Below the pieces are notes generated by a model. It saw only the letters and a list, made by a program, of their open reading frames with translations. It was not told the DNA's origin and searched no databases. Positions 34,372 through 47,449 of a stretch of DNA of 64,000 nt are shown here, one piece after another (the stretch's first letter is position 1; each line of letters starts with the position of its first letter). Source of the DNA: Arachis hypogaea. Its lineage: Eukaryota; Streptophyta; Magnoliopsida; Fabales; Fabaceae. Made by a program: the position numbers and the translations under genes. The stretch spans positions 18,010,346 through 18,074,345 of the forward strand of contig NC_092052.1 in NCBI RefSeq assembly GCF_003086295.3, read 5' to 3'.

Positions 34372-37300
34372 ATGAATCATGGAAGGAATGGAATGCTTTC
34401 CACCCCGACTCGCAGGAGTATCTTCCAGCGGGAGGGTATGGATACTACTTTAGTTTGTTTTATGATCACTATATTGTGAAATGGTGGTCACCTGTGGCTT
34501 GCTTATGGGATGATACAATGTTTTATGTTGCAGAAACGATCTATTGCTGAGCATAACCGCTACATCACCGACCGACGTACATGAATGTGGAGGATCAGAA
34601 ATGAATCTGGAGCTCATAATCGACGTCGTGAGTCCCTTCTCCGCCATATCGTTTGTGGAGTAGGAAAAAAATACTAAATCTCTTGTTTCCTTAGCAAGGA
34701 ACATTAATGGTGATGGGAAGTTAATTTACTATTTTTTTTTCCGGATATTCCTCAGGGACAGACACTGGTTAACCTGGTGGCAGATCCTCTGACCAAGTCA
34801 TCAACCGAAGATGTTGAAACCACAATGGAGCGTCGACTAAGGGAGTTGATTCAAGTAAGCACCTTTTTCTTACTTAAATGACCTGTTGAAGTATGCATGG
34901 TAGTGTGGGTGCACTACGGTATGCCGCAATGCTTAATGAAGCCATGAAGTATGCCTTAGAGGTTTGAGATGTGGAAAATAACTTGAAGTGTGGCCCTGCT
35001 CGTTTCTAGTCCCTTATACTATTTATGCATGTGTTTCTTAGGATTTATCCCTTTTATACCTGACATGTGTACTACGTTGTACGGGACAGTCAACGGAGGA
35101 GAAGTTGCGCGAGCTACATGGTCGCATGCAGGAGATGGAGAAGAAGGCAACCTTTGCGGAAGGTGTTCTTCTCCAGATTTTGCAGAACACCCAATGTGAC
35201 AAGGAAGACCACCATTCCATTGTGATGGTACCCAGACCAGGTGGAGGCCCATATGAGTTCGGAAGCCGAACTGCTAGTCATAGTCATCCATGCCAGACAC
35301 TGACAACACTAACCCAGCTGAGGTCATCAACAGAGAAGGGTAAGGGTCTTGAAAACAACCCCAAGGGTCTCCATAAGAGTCCATCGATGAGGCTTGGTTG
35401 ACACCGCGCCGGTGCACCGCTTTCCCTGTGATGGCTCCACCCCCAGCGGATGCGGGATATTGGTCGATTGGAATACCGAATTTGTTCAGCAATATATCGT
35501 CAATGAAGACTCCCACCACTCTGTCAAATAAGGTATGCCAATTTGCGTGTTTCTAGCCTATTCAAAAATTGCATGTGTGTTTGTCCTGAGTAAATGACCT
35601 ATATGCATTTCGTGTTATACATGACATGATCGAACGGCCTTTGTGGAACCAGGTCGAGTCGACGACTGGCCTCGTGGGCCTGTATGCCTCAGGACCATCA
35701 AATGGCAAACCAAATAAGTTAGCCAAAATAGAACAGACTGGATCGACCACCATGGAGGGGTCTCCGCTGACAGGACTGAATCTGACCCAGAGTGGGAAGC
35801 CGGAAAGGTCGGGGAGTAGACGACCTCTCTTGAGATGGCCCGGTCCTCGCCACGATGGCCCCTCTAGCAACTCCCAAAAGTTTGTTGTACTGGTTGTCCC
35901 CATGGTAGCTTTTTTTTCAATTTTTTGGGCCCATTGTTTATTAGCATGTGAAGACTTATTAACTCCGGGACTGTTACCATAATCTCCCTTTATTGACGCA
36001 GAGCCATGACATGCAATTCAGGCTAATTTTGGACATGAGACTCTCTATTGAGCAGTGCAAGCTTGCTACATATGTCTTTGCCAAGGTTATCAACGACACA
36101 AAATACAGGTTAATTCTATCCTTTTAGTTATGTTTCAGTTCATGTTGCTAGATATGTACAACCCAACGCTTTGGAAATCTAACCCGATCTTGTTAAAGTG
36201 CGGTGAGGTACTCTTCCACTTTGCTGAATTTGAAATTCCGCGGGGAATGTTCTTCTCTCTCATCCCGCCATGGACTCCACACACTGATGTAAGTTATCAA
36301 AGCCACAAGTATAAACCAACGATGACTATTTTACCAATTTGCATTTCCTGTATGTGGTGAGAGTGAGGTTTATTTGTGTTCCCTAACTATGTTACGTGAA
36401 CGCTTAAATGTAGATTATCAATGCTTGGTGTATGCTTGTATCCATGAAGTGCTCCAAAAGCATAGCACCACGTGTGTGGTTCTTTCCGTCTCATTTTGCA
36501 GCTGATGTCTTGCGCGAGGTGGCCATAAAGCAACTGAAAAACAAATACGAGTACAAGTGGATGCCTAAGACCAGCCATCTTGAACATGTAAGAAGTTCAC
36601 AATATAACCGATACCACAGGAAAGGTTCAGCTGCACCATCTAATGTATCTAAAAAACCCGTTCTCAGGTCTTTGTCCTAGTGTTGGAACCTGCTGATGGC
36701 TGGTATCTAATGCTTTTAAACATTAAGGCATTAAAGGTGTATGTGTTGGATGTTTGCCATGACGATGAGAGTATAGTCCGGTGTGAGACCCACATGACAC
36801 GGATTGTAACTTGCAAATCCATTAAGTTATTCTTTTACACTAAACACTTTAGGTAAATTGTTCATGACGGAGAGGAATGTTGTGAACTCCAAGCATGGCT
36901 CTTGTGATCCTTCTGCATGGAAAAAATTTAACTATCCCAAGGACATCCCCAACGAGCTTGGAAGGTTAACATAAATTTTTTTTAAATCATGGGTTTATTG
37001 TGCATAATTCAGTTTTAGAACAACAGAAACTATTTGGTCATTCTTGAAATTAATCGCCTTTATTTTAATGACCCTAATCATGATTGTAGTGAGGAAATTG
37101 CTGTTTGGTGCTTGTACTGGCTGCAGCAGGAAGGAGGATTCTCCACAAAGATCTTTAGTCCTTCGGTAAGCTTGGCTATGCCAATTATTGCTTATGCTAC
37201 GCCTTTTACTCATAATCTATTACATGGAATTTACATATAACTTCCAACACAATGAAAGTAACTATGCTTTGTGTTGACCTGGGCCCATGTAGGCGAGCAC

Positions 37301-37421
37301 ACTTGCAGTTAGGATGAGGATAACCGCATATCTCATCTAGTCTGAACCGAATCAGGTTCGAGGACTCGTGGAAGCAAAAGCAGAGCACCTATGGCATGAC
37401 ATCACGACCAACAAAGAGTAG
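34372..37421 (+). pseudogene. Ulp1/C48-type cysteine protease-like gene, many exons
   Basis: Exon-like blocks bounded by good splice sites: NDLLLSITATSPTDVHE (to GTGAGT near 34628); GQTLVNLVADPLTKSS, then TMERRLRELIQ (34755-34854); a coiled coil STEEKLRELHGRMQEMEKKA (from 35092); MQFRLILDMRLSIEQCKLATY (36010-36107); MLLDMYNPTLW, then GMFFSLIPPWTPHTD (36139-36290); IINAWCMLVSMKCSK, then WMPKTSHLEH (36416-36588); VFVLVLEPADGWYLMLLNIKALKVYVLDV (36668-36808); EEIAVWCLYWLQQEGGFSTKIF (37090-37165); TLAVRMRITAYLI and LVEAKAEHLWHD (37300-37400). The last exons match the fold of Ulp1-like proteases, which remove SUMO. The usual catalytic His before WYL is Gly, and the place of the Cys before AVW or GVW is Ile. 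A TAG interrupts the last exon near 37340. It is probably inactive. Exon borders are approximate. Confidence 0.65.
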
Positions 37422-38986
37422 GATCCCACAACTATCCACATGCCATAAGCTCCTATAATACCGAACTCTTTTTTGTGAATTCTAGATACGTATCTAACGG
37501 TGGGAGCAGCCCCTCTGTCTGTGGCGACCTGCCTTGAAGAACTTGTTTGCCCCGTAGTATTATAACTACATAAAAATTTGTATCTACTGCATAGCAGGGT
37601 AATCTTAGTTGTAGATTAAGGAGCAAAGGTGTGTCCTTTTGGTGGTGTATTAGAAACTAATGTTACTTACTGGGCTTACGACCTACAGGGTGCAACTATG
37701 ATAGGGCCATGCATGCTTTAGTCGGATGGCCCACTTGTAGTTGTCTTCTTCAATGTGGCCGAAAAGCTCCACAACCTTTATATATATTGATGCATGCTAG
37801 TTATTATTAGTAAAGATATTGTCATGCTAATTTTAATATGATTTATTAATTCTATTAAGTAAAGTAAATTAAACAAAAAATTAATCGTACATAATAATAA
37901 TAGTAAAAAATTATAGTATACTAAAAAATAGTACTAAGAGTACTAAAAATATATAATATAAAAAATATCATAAAAAATTTTTTGATTTATTTCGATCACC
38001 ATGACCAACATAAATATTTATTTTTTATATTATTCTTAGTACTCACTAAAATTTATATTCTATTATTTTTTATTAAAAATATATTTTGCCAAATTTTATA
38101 TATAATTATTATTTTAGTATATAAATAATAATTTTATTATAAAATTAATTAAAAAAATCTACTCAAATATCTAAATTAAAATGATCAACTAATATACAAA
38201 TATCCAAACACACACTTACACTTCAGTTTAATCTACCCCGCCACTATGACCAAATGGAACTTATGCTAATAGAAAAAATAAATATATACAAAATTCACCT
38301 ACCAAATTTGGACCTGCATCTAAGTCACAACCATTTTTTTTAGCGAGATTATTCGTAACTTATGCTGACTATGCGTGTGATGGACGTCCACCGATTCTGG
38401 CCCCGTTACTAACAAATGCAGCTGATGAGGTTGATGGCCTATTCGAAACTTGTTAATACTAGCCGATTCTGTGATTTATTTTTTTATTGAAAGTTGTTTT
38501 CAAAATTGTAATGTAAGAAGACAATTTCGGTTGACTTCGATTTGTACTTTTATTATTTACATTTCATAGTTATCGATGGTTGACTATACACTTAAAGGTA
38601 ACTAAAGTTTCCATCTCAATCAAAAAATAGAAACATGCAGTAAATATTTCTTTCATAATGAAAATATGGTTTTTTTGAAAATAAGAAAAACATCTCCCTG
38701 AAAAGAACAACACCTACATACACACGGTTCTTTCATAATTGGATTCAATTTCGAAAGTGTAAAAAACTGATAAACAGGATAGATTAAACACTGTATACCG
38801 GGGCATACATACTTCGGCAATCCATTACACCTTCAGTATCTTCACTTGAATGAGCTTCGCTTGCATATTTAACCAATGGTCCAAAATGACTAACAGTACC
38901 ACCCTAAGCCACACTTACTCATTACAAGTCCTAGAAAGGCCAATCTTTTCTCTCAACTACATCACACATGCATGTAAGGCATGGAA
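37422..38986. other. Region between the convergent Ulp1-like and MULE transposase genes
   Basis: 37422-37780 may be the 3' end of the Ulp1-like gene. 37790-38230 is very AT-rich. 38350-38980 is unremarkable. No ORF is supported. Confidence 0.4.
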
Positions 38987-41342
38987 TTACTTTTGAGAAC
39001 ACCCATCCGCAGCTGCTCCAAAGTCGGAAGTGTCCGCCACTGATGGACGATAGCAATCCCTCACCCCAATATTCTCGATCGAAAGGCTACGCGCAAGAGG
39101 AAATTCAGCCTGCAAATTGAACAAAGCATTATGTCAGCTCAACAAGTGTTATATCACTAATCTAAAGTGACCTTACTACTTACACGCGCCGCAGACTGTG
39201 ACACCATTTGTGGCACCTCATCCTGGCTGTTCGGCACCGATATATTCACCCGATTTGGGTATCGAGTTCGATGATGTCCGACTATCCCACACGTGCTACA
39301 CTTTCTACGCTTCACTCCCCTCACCCCAACCTGTACATTACCACGCCCGGTGCCCTTAGTACGAACCCTAATCGGATCTAGTACTCTACCATTGTCCACC
39401 ACCACCACCAATGCCGACACTATTCCCCGAATCATTCATACTTTCAAGATTAGTTGCTTCCTGGACTATCTGCTTTGAATACAACTTGAATAAGTCGTCG
39501 TTGTTACACACAAGCTGAGCCAAACGCTTGCAGTGCTGCAGAAATGCTCCCATCCGAACTTGGCCGACTTAGTCCACCTCTCCAAGACCAAGGTGTCTGG
39601 AAAAGAACCCACGTCTAACCGAACCAAAACTGAGAGTATATGCACACAAGGTAGCCCAAACGATTCCATTCTTTGGCAACTGCACGTATGTTTATCCGAA
39701 GCCAACACATGGATAACATTCCACTTTCTTCCCGATCGCATATACTTTTGGGTCACATAAATAGTACCGCCCTCACGTGGCTGACTCTCCACAACAGTTA
39801 TCCGAACACACCTTTGCAAGGATTCACAGAACCTTGAAAATATCTCTCGGGTATACTTCATTGCTCCAGATTTCTCTATTTCTGGAAACTGAGTATGTAG
39901 TACGAGGGTCCCATACGACGACCGGAAGTCCATCTCATCCTCGTTATCTCTGAGGAACTCAACACAACGCTGGAAGTTCATCACAAAGTCGAGTATCGCA
40001 TTCCTCCTCTCCACAAACCTACCTAGCTTCGCATGCAGCGATTCACATCGCGATGTCGTCCTGATGTCAGCAAAGAACCTACCGTGTATGTATGCAGTTG
40101 CCCAATATAATTTCTTCGTGTATAGATCCTGAACCCACTCTACATCTTGGACTCCACACTCATCCAACATTGCCTCCCAATGCTTTTCAAACTCTTTTAT
40201 CTCAATTTCAGCAAGCATACAATATCTAAATAAGGTTGTAAACCATGGCAAGCACACATTTGTTGTGGAATTTTTTAGTAGATGCCATGCACAAAGCTTG
40301 TGGTGAGCCTCCGGAAAACTTCATTAATTTCCATTCGCACAGAACGATCACTGTCTATTATTACTGCCTTGGGTGCCTTCCCCTCCATGCATTCCAACAA
40401 CTTCTGCAACACCCAAACATAAGTTGCTTGGGTTTCACAAGAGACCATGGCACCCCCAAAGACGCACGTCTGGTTGTGATGGTTCACTCTAGAGAAAATA
40501 ATGACCAGTAGATTGTACTTGTTGCGCCCGTACGTTGCATCAAACGCTAAGACATCGCCAAAAATTTTATAATCATCCTGACTTCTCCCGTCTCACCAAA
40601 ATAGGTCACACATATGCTGATCTGCACTCACCTGACACCTCCAAAAGAGTTTCTCATCCGCCTTCGTACCTACCTCAAAGTACCTTATCGTTGCATTGAC
40701 ATCTCCATTCCTCATGCCTCGTTGGCGCCTCACTTCGTTGTACATATCTCTCTTTGTGAATGGGATATGATCAAAGCCACCAGCCTGTGCTGCAAGCGAC
40801 TCATATATTTTAGGAATTGAAATCCCAACTTGCCGTAAGCTATCCATGTGGGCTACGTCCACATCCGACATCTTCCTATGTGGAGGCAAGTATTCTACTA
40901 ACTTCGGAGAGAGGAGCACGTGATTGTGGTCATTTACAAATCTCGACACATACCATTTACCCATCTGACCATTTTGCTTGATACGCATCTCTGCCATGCA
41001 CCCACATCGCGTAACCACCTTGTGCTATCTCTTTCGACCTTGCAACTCCAACCACTTCTTTTGTCTAAACCCTTCTCTGTTGCACAAATATGTGTATCGC
41101 ACGATGTCCTCATTCTTATTTTTTAGCTTCTTACCAACACGCATAGCAAAACCCTTACCTCGGCTGTACTGTTCGTAAAAACGAGCAGCCTCGTCGGGAG
41201 AGTTAGACAACATCTCCATCACCTCCTCCGACCTTGCTAAACCGCTGCCACGTACATCATTGCCCAGGTCACCATCACCATCTAAATATTCTGTTCCAAA
41301 GGCCGCCTCGTCCATGCCAATGTCCAGTGATATTTCCTGCAT
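38987..41342 (-). pseudogene. FAR1-type MULE transposase (mudrA-like)
   Basis: From ATG at 41342: a FAR1-type DNA-binding region (DEAARFYEQYSRGKGFAMRV), TAG at 41025-41027, then VTRCGCMAEMRIK and WYVSRFVNDHNHVL. Next, TGA at 40593-40595 and the MULE transposase core with DVLAFDATYGRNKY (first Asp), VIIDSDRSVR (second Asp), then after a frameshift near 40325 AHHKLCAWHLLKN and EFEKHWEAML (probable Glu). A SWIM zinc finger (CSCQRMESFGLPCVHIL) ends about 39620. Further shifts near 39500-39545 precede a zinc knuckle with its last Cys lost (CSTCGIVGHHRTRYP). A final exon at 38987-39109 is joined through a GT donor near 39186 and the acceptor TTTGCAG at 39110-39116. With two stops and at least two shifts it cannot be functional, although the catalytic residues survive. 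Confidence 0.85.
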
Positions 41343-42644
41343 GGGCGGATATACACTAATTATTCAGAGGGGCCATAATTCAAGTGACCAAATAATTTCT
41401 TATAATTGATGATGTCCTCATCAAGAAGTGCAAATTATATTACAATCTAGGATCCTTATGAAATATAAAATTAATGTTTCAATTCAAATTAAGATATTCA
41501 ATATTTAGAACGATAATGCTAGCATTTTAGCATAATAATACAAAATCATAATTAAATATTTAAATAACAAAAAAAAAATAACTAAACAAAACAACCTATA
41601 ATTACATACACACATAGAAAATACTATTAAATTCAGTAACTAATCAAACACAAAGAAAAAAAATATATAAACACCATCAAGCCAGACTAACAGAAAATTA
41701 AACTTATTTTATTTAATTCAACAAAAAAGTAAAAGTTAGAGTTACTGTTGCTTCATTTGCAATAGTAAAAGTGCTTCGTTCAGTACATGAATGCATAAGA
41801 AAATCAACAAAAATTTCCATAATCAGCAACAATTTTCATAATTTCGATTTCTGAATCAACATACACATCAGTAACAAAAATTAAATTGAATCCATAGTTG
41901 GTAGCCACTCAAGAAGCACCACATGATTGATGTATCTTCAAACCAACAAATACTGTAACGGCTTCATAGATCCTTGAAGCCACTGGGCAAGGTCAGCAAA
42001 TTTGGCATAGAAACAAAATCTACAACCTTTACCTTAAATTGGAATGTTGATAATTCTATCTTGTCATAATTATCAACTACCAAAGTATCTAACAGAGAAA
42101 AATGTTCAATATCAAGTTGCAGGGACCTAAGACTACTATAACCGGAGAATCTTAAAAAAAAAATACAAAGAGAGATGAAACTTAAGAAGCATCAGCCTAC
42201 CAGAGAGATGACGAGAGATGAACGACGATCACAGAGTGACCTCGCAGTGAGATTAAGCAAACAAAATGACTCCAAGTCACAACAAACAAAATTCAAAATC
42301 CAGCTAACAAAAATCATGAACAAAATTAAGTAATTAACCAAACTAAATGATTCCTAGTCACAGATTATAACATCACAAAGGTGATGAATATTGTAACGAA
42401 GACACCAATAGTAACTAGAATATGAAATTAGAAATTTCAGAACCAGTAATCCCAAAAATAAAAACCGCAATACTCTTTCTAGAATACACAATTAAAAAAA
42501 ATTACAAAATAGAGAAAATGAGAAGACCTACCTCACGCTGGCGAGGGAAGCACGAACGGAGGAGACGGTGGCAGGGGAACAAGAGGCACGGTGGCAGTGA
42601 CAGAGGCACGGTGAACACAGTGAGAGTGCGCTCGAACAGAGGAA
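41343..42644. other. 5' region of the MULE transposase, non-coding
   Basis: AT-rich up to about 42480. A GC-richer block of about 130 bp (42520-42660) then resembles a leader and includes GAGGAGACGGTGGC. I see no gene. Confidence 0.4.
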
Positions 42645-43080
42645 ACGACCTCACGCTCGAATATATTTTGGATACGACACTCATTGGCACTTATCCGATA
42701 AACGTATTTACTATGTCTAACTGTGTCTTAATAAAACATAAAAAAAATTTCTACGAACACATTTGGACACACCTAAATACCATCACGTGTCAGTGTATTC
42801 AACCTTATTCTTAACATGTATTCTTGAAATAAATTTAGAAATAAGATATATTATTATTTCTTAAAATAAAAAATATTTTAAATACTTTATATAATTAAAA
42901 CAAGACATTAAAAATTAATTTATATTTTAATATAAAAAATTATCAAACTATCATTATGATTTATCTAAAAAATACTTTATATTTTATATATATGTGTGTC
43001 CTCGAGTCTTATAAGATTTGAAAATTCGTGAGTCGACGTGTTCCGTGTCATGCCATATCTCATGTCCGTGCATCATAGCC
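42645..43080 (+). repeat. Dispersed repeat, copy 2
   Basis: Diverged copy of 4625-4985 in the same orientation, with shared blocks TATGTCTAACTGTGTCTTAAT, CTAAATACCATCACGTGTCAGTG and ATTTATCTAAAAAATACTTTATATTTTATA. It may be a terminal part of a DNA transposon; no inverted partner was found around the MULE genes. Confidence 0.6.
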
Positions 43081-43705
43081 TGAATCAAACCATAATAAAA
43101 TTTAAATCATAAAAAATAACCAGAAGAGAGGCAAAAAATTACAGAACACAAAAAATGTATTGATATTTACTTTTTTTTTTAAAAAAGTATCTCCCCAAAG
43201 CCTCAAAGTAAGTAGGTCCAGAATGCAGAAGTGAAGCGGAATTGAAAAAGTAAAATAAATCCACAACTGGAACGACAACCAGAAGTAGATTGGCTGATTG
43301 GCAACCAAATGGTGACCAGAAACATAACGACGATGATGATTAATAGAGATAACGAACAGAGGTGACGAACAGATGCGATGAGGTGAGCGACAAAGAAGAA
43401 AAGAAGAACGGCAAGAACAAAAGCACGGTTCAGCAAGGCATCTCGATAGCGATGGAGGAGGCAGAGATGCGAACATGTCGATGGAGGAGACGACGAATGC
43501 GACGATGAAGGAGACAACGACGCAACGATGGAGACGAGGAAGTAGACGTCTGAGGAGACACTGGGGGAGATGCGACGATGAACGAGAAGCTAGTGACGGA
43601 GGTGAACAACGGTGATGGATGTGGTCAAAAGTGAGCTTTGAGAAAGGGAGCTCTGAGCCTAAGAGAAGAAGAAAGGTGAGTATGGGACTAGGTGAGAGAG
43701 GAGAG
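43081..43705. other. GC-richer non-coding block
   Basis: Rich in GACGATGGAGG-like trinucleotide-style sequence. On the minus strand it gives Ser/Pro/Cys-rich ORFs that look like low complexity rather than genes. It may be a transposon leader region, like 16860-17250. Confidence 0.4.
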
Positions 43706-44110
43706 CAGTGTTGTATTAGGATACCGTTGGATTTACCGGCAGTTTTATAAAAAATCTGTCGATAACTTTTTTACCGTTGGATTTAGTGGCGGAATAAATC
43801 CGACAATGTAAATCTCGCCGGTAACTGTTTACCGGCGGATTTTTTTTTTATCTCCGCCACTAATTACCGGCGGATTTAGCGGTTTGATTGCAAAATTCTG
43901 GAGCTTGTTACCGTCAGATTTGCCTCCCAATAAATTTGACAGTAAACTTAAATTTTAATTTAAAAAAATTAAAAAATTCAATATATAATTTTAAATATTT
44001 AAATTTAATCAATTTTAAAGTAACAAAATTCAAAGTTTTACAATTTCTTATAATAATTTGTCTATAATTTTTAATTAAAAGTTTACTAACAAGTTTAAAT
44101 ATCAAAATTT
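43706..44110 (-). mobile_element. CACTA end fragment, same family as 16588-18519
   Basis: Four or five TTACCGGCGGATTT-type motifs (43725-43915), followed by AT-rich sequence that matches the reverse complement of 18230-18300 (AAATATTTAAAATTATATATTRAATTTTTTAA). This is the right-hand end of the same CACTA family in the opposite orientation. The terminal bases at 43706 are degraded and no second end was found. Confidence 0.65.
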
Positions 44111-47100
44111 ATTATTAAAAAAATCTAATTAAACAGAAAAATCATATTTAAAATGCACTAAACTCTCGATTATAAAAATTGAACAAAATGATATAAAACT
44201 ATAATCAACAACTAGTTATAAATGTACAAAAAGAAAGAAGAATATCAAATGTTATGAAAAATAATACTAATTTATTAGACTCCACTATCAAATTAGACAA
44301 ATAGACAACGACAAAAAAAATTGCTAACAATTATTCAACATGAAAAATATTACCTTGTCATTATAGGATGGAATGTAGTCCAAACTTAAAATAGGCCACA
44401 TTCAATCCTAAATGATGATGCAGTAAAAATTAACAAGTATACAAAATATTAGTCGTCAAATCTTTTTTTTTTTTTTTTACCTATTTTTACTGTTCAATAT
44501 TCAAAAAAATTAAGGCTTACAAAATTGTCAACATATTGAAGAAATAACTGTATATTATTATCAATGATGTATGATTTATCCATAGCGTACATATGATTTA
44601 TTTGTCTATGCCACATTGGAATTATCTCAAATGTTGAGAACAATTTAACTAGGGTTTATTGTAAATAAAAGGGGTTTGTGATGAGTTACGAACAAACCCA
44701 CAGTATAAGAGAGGCTTCAACAACTTTCGATGACGTCCCAATGTTAAGTTGGCCAAAATGAAACACGTTAGTTTATATAATAGGCCAACTAAAGATATTC
44801 GTTTCATTTTAAAATGTACGGAAAAATGTAAGGTGTTTAACATTTATAATTTTTGAAGAATTATTTAATAGTTTTTAATTCTCAAAATTTAATTTATCCA
44901 ATATCAAAATTTTCAGAAATTTAATTATCACTTTACCGTTATGTTATTTAACTTATTTTTTTATGGGGACATGTAACATAGTTTATCTATACCATGGTTT
45001 AAGATTAACATTATCTTATTTTAATTTCATGTTACACACTAATATATCTTAAAGAAAAAGTATACTAAAACTGAATAGTCGCTTTACCAAAAAACAAAAA
45101 ATGGAAAATATAGTTGGCCAACTGGTAAGTACACTAGTGGTGATTGCACGTGCAGATTGTAATATTGTATGCATTCATATATGGACCATGCACCTTATAT
45201 AGATTAGATATATTTGGCACCAACTATTTCGAGTTAGAAAACGTCAACTGCTAACTACTTCACCACCGAAATGGATCATCTTTAGCATATTCTTTCTTTA
45301 TTTTTCATTTTTTAACAGAAAATCAGAAATTATTTATATTTACTAATTAACAAAGTATATTATTATTATTTTAACGTACTAAATTAAGTTATTTAAGATT
45401 TGATAAATTTGCAAATCACATCAACTAAATTCAAACGAAGCTTATACATTCTATGACTCTTCAATATTTTTTTGGGCCGATGTAACTTTTTGTTTAATAA
45501 TTTAATTTAACGGGCTGATCTGTAAACCCAAGGTGAAAAGAAATGTTCTTTTTTTCTTTTGAATACGAAGAATAAAGCAATTTTATAATTATATTATTTT
45601 AACATTTCAGCCCAACCAGATGTGGTTTCGGACATTACCCGAACTTGGTGTTTCTGAATATTAAAAAAAAAAAAACTTGCTTAACTTTTTCATCTACTGA
45701 TGAAAAAAAAAAGGAAGAAAATATTATTTCTACCAGTTCCAACTTTCAAACGATCTAACTCCAAAAAAACCAAAAAAACCTCCAAACAATCATGTGAGAT
45801 AATAACGGAAATTATTTTTTAATATAACTAAACGTAATGCTAGAAAGACAAAAAAAAAAAAAATAGTAAGAACTTGTCTTATTTAGCAACAATTAATGAA
45901 TATTAAATAAGATAAATTTTGACTGTTTTTAACTAATTTTTTTTGTTATTAAATATTTTCGTAACTGAAAATAATAAGAGAAGAAAAAAAAAAAAGATTA
46001 GCATTAAGGGAAGGAAATCCATTTATCGGAAAAGGAGTACTTTGAACTTCTTTTATGTCACTACTCAACAGTCGACACTATACAACATTATTTTGATTTG
46101 TTGGAACAGGAATTTTGTTTTGTCCAAAGTATCAACTAAACATAGTTGGGTTCTTAATAATAGATTAGTATCAAAACAGAGAGAAAAGAAGAATTAATGT
46201 AAGAATTTTGTGATGTATTTTCTTCATCATTTACAGAATGAACATAAGCAATATATATACATATTATCCTATTCTATATTTTGCATAGTTCAACAAAATC
46301 AAATGAAATCTTCTAAATTTTCAGAAAATGATTCCTATCCTAACAGAAGGCTGAATCACCAAAACAAACTAATTCTAGAAGAATGTACAGTACATTAGAA
46401 GACAAAATAGAGAAATGAAGAAATTAGACATTGTTTAGTTGGGCTTGTTTGTTGTGAGTGGGTTGATCTTGATCTATTTTTGTTTTAATCTGGGCTAATT
46501 CTTGTCTTTCTTCTAATACTTAGTTTTGCCCAAATGCTCTTGTTTACGGTTTAATCAGATTGGACTTGCTTTGATAAAATAAATAAATATATGATCTATA
46601 AAGTTATCTAGGAAAAAAAGCAAAGAAAATAGAGTTAGTATTTAGATGAGCACTAAAATATTTAAGTGAATAAATAATATTGTTTATGATGTTAGCTACT
46701 AGAACTATAATATTGACCTTTTAGTATGTGCTTGATGATTTTACTTTTGTAAAATTCATTGTGAAGTGAAGTTATTAATAGTAGTAAATTTTTAAAGGTT
46801 TATTTGAAACATTACTTGTATGTATAATTGGTTTTCACCCTATAATCAATATATGTATTTTTATTAATTAAAAAACTACATATTATTTAAAATGCATATA
46901 ACGAACATTAGTTCACCATAATTTATGAAAGTTGCATCCCATGAGAATCCAAACGTGCGCTTAATACTTCTAGACGTGTGATTCAACATTACTTACTTAG
47001 GTTTCAAAACTTAGTATGGAAAATAAAAATTACAATTAGAAGCTTATAAATATAAGTATTCATAAAATGCCAATTATTTGTGTAAATTTGAAAATTAAAG

Positions 47101-47449
47101 AGTAAAATAGTAAATTACTTTTATATTCTATCATATATCAAAATAAATATTCTTATATATTTTATTTCAATAGAAAATATTATATTTGAATTAAATTTTA
47201 TATAATTAATTTATTACATCATCATTTCTATTTTCTTGGAATTATAAAACTTAATTAAAAGATACTTGTGTGGCTTCTTTATTTAAATAAATATTTAAAA
47301 TTGATGAATTACTAAAATGCACATGAATGAAAAGGTGGATGAAAATGCGCATGACCAACTCATCGAAAAAATGGGATTCGTCACTAATTCATCCCAAACG
47401 CTCGCAAAATGGAGGAGCTGCATGTAAGGACGAACTCAGAAATGGTATC
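44111..47449. other. AT-rich intergenic DNA
   Basis: About 3.3 kb with no coding signal that I trust and no clear transposon end. It contains a T17-run near 44463 and several A-runs. Confidence 0.45.

Noticed and set aside
34450..35903. Minus-strand ORFs opposite the Ulp1-like gene
   Set aside because: They lack domains, and the plus strand has consistent splice sites and coding segments.
42422..42814. 130-codon plus-strand ORF upstream of the MULE transposase
   Set aside because: It runs across the border of a dispersed repeat and has no recognisable domain.
43102..43517. Cys/Ser-rich minus-strand ORFs
   Set aside because: Low-complexity composition in two overlapping frames, no domain; more likely transposon leader sequence.
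45943..46398. Plus-strand ORFs of 60-84 codons
   Set aside because: Lys/Asn/Tyr-rich chance ORFs in AT-rich DNA with no family resemblance.
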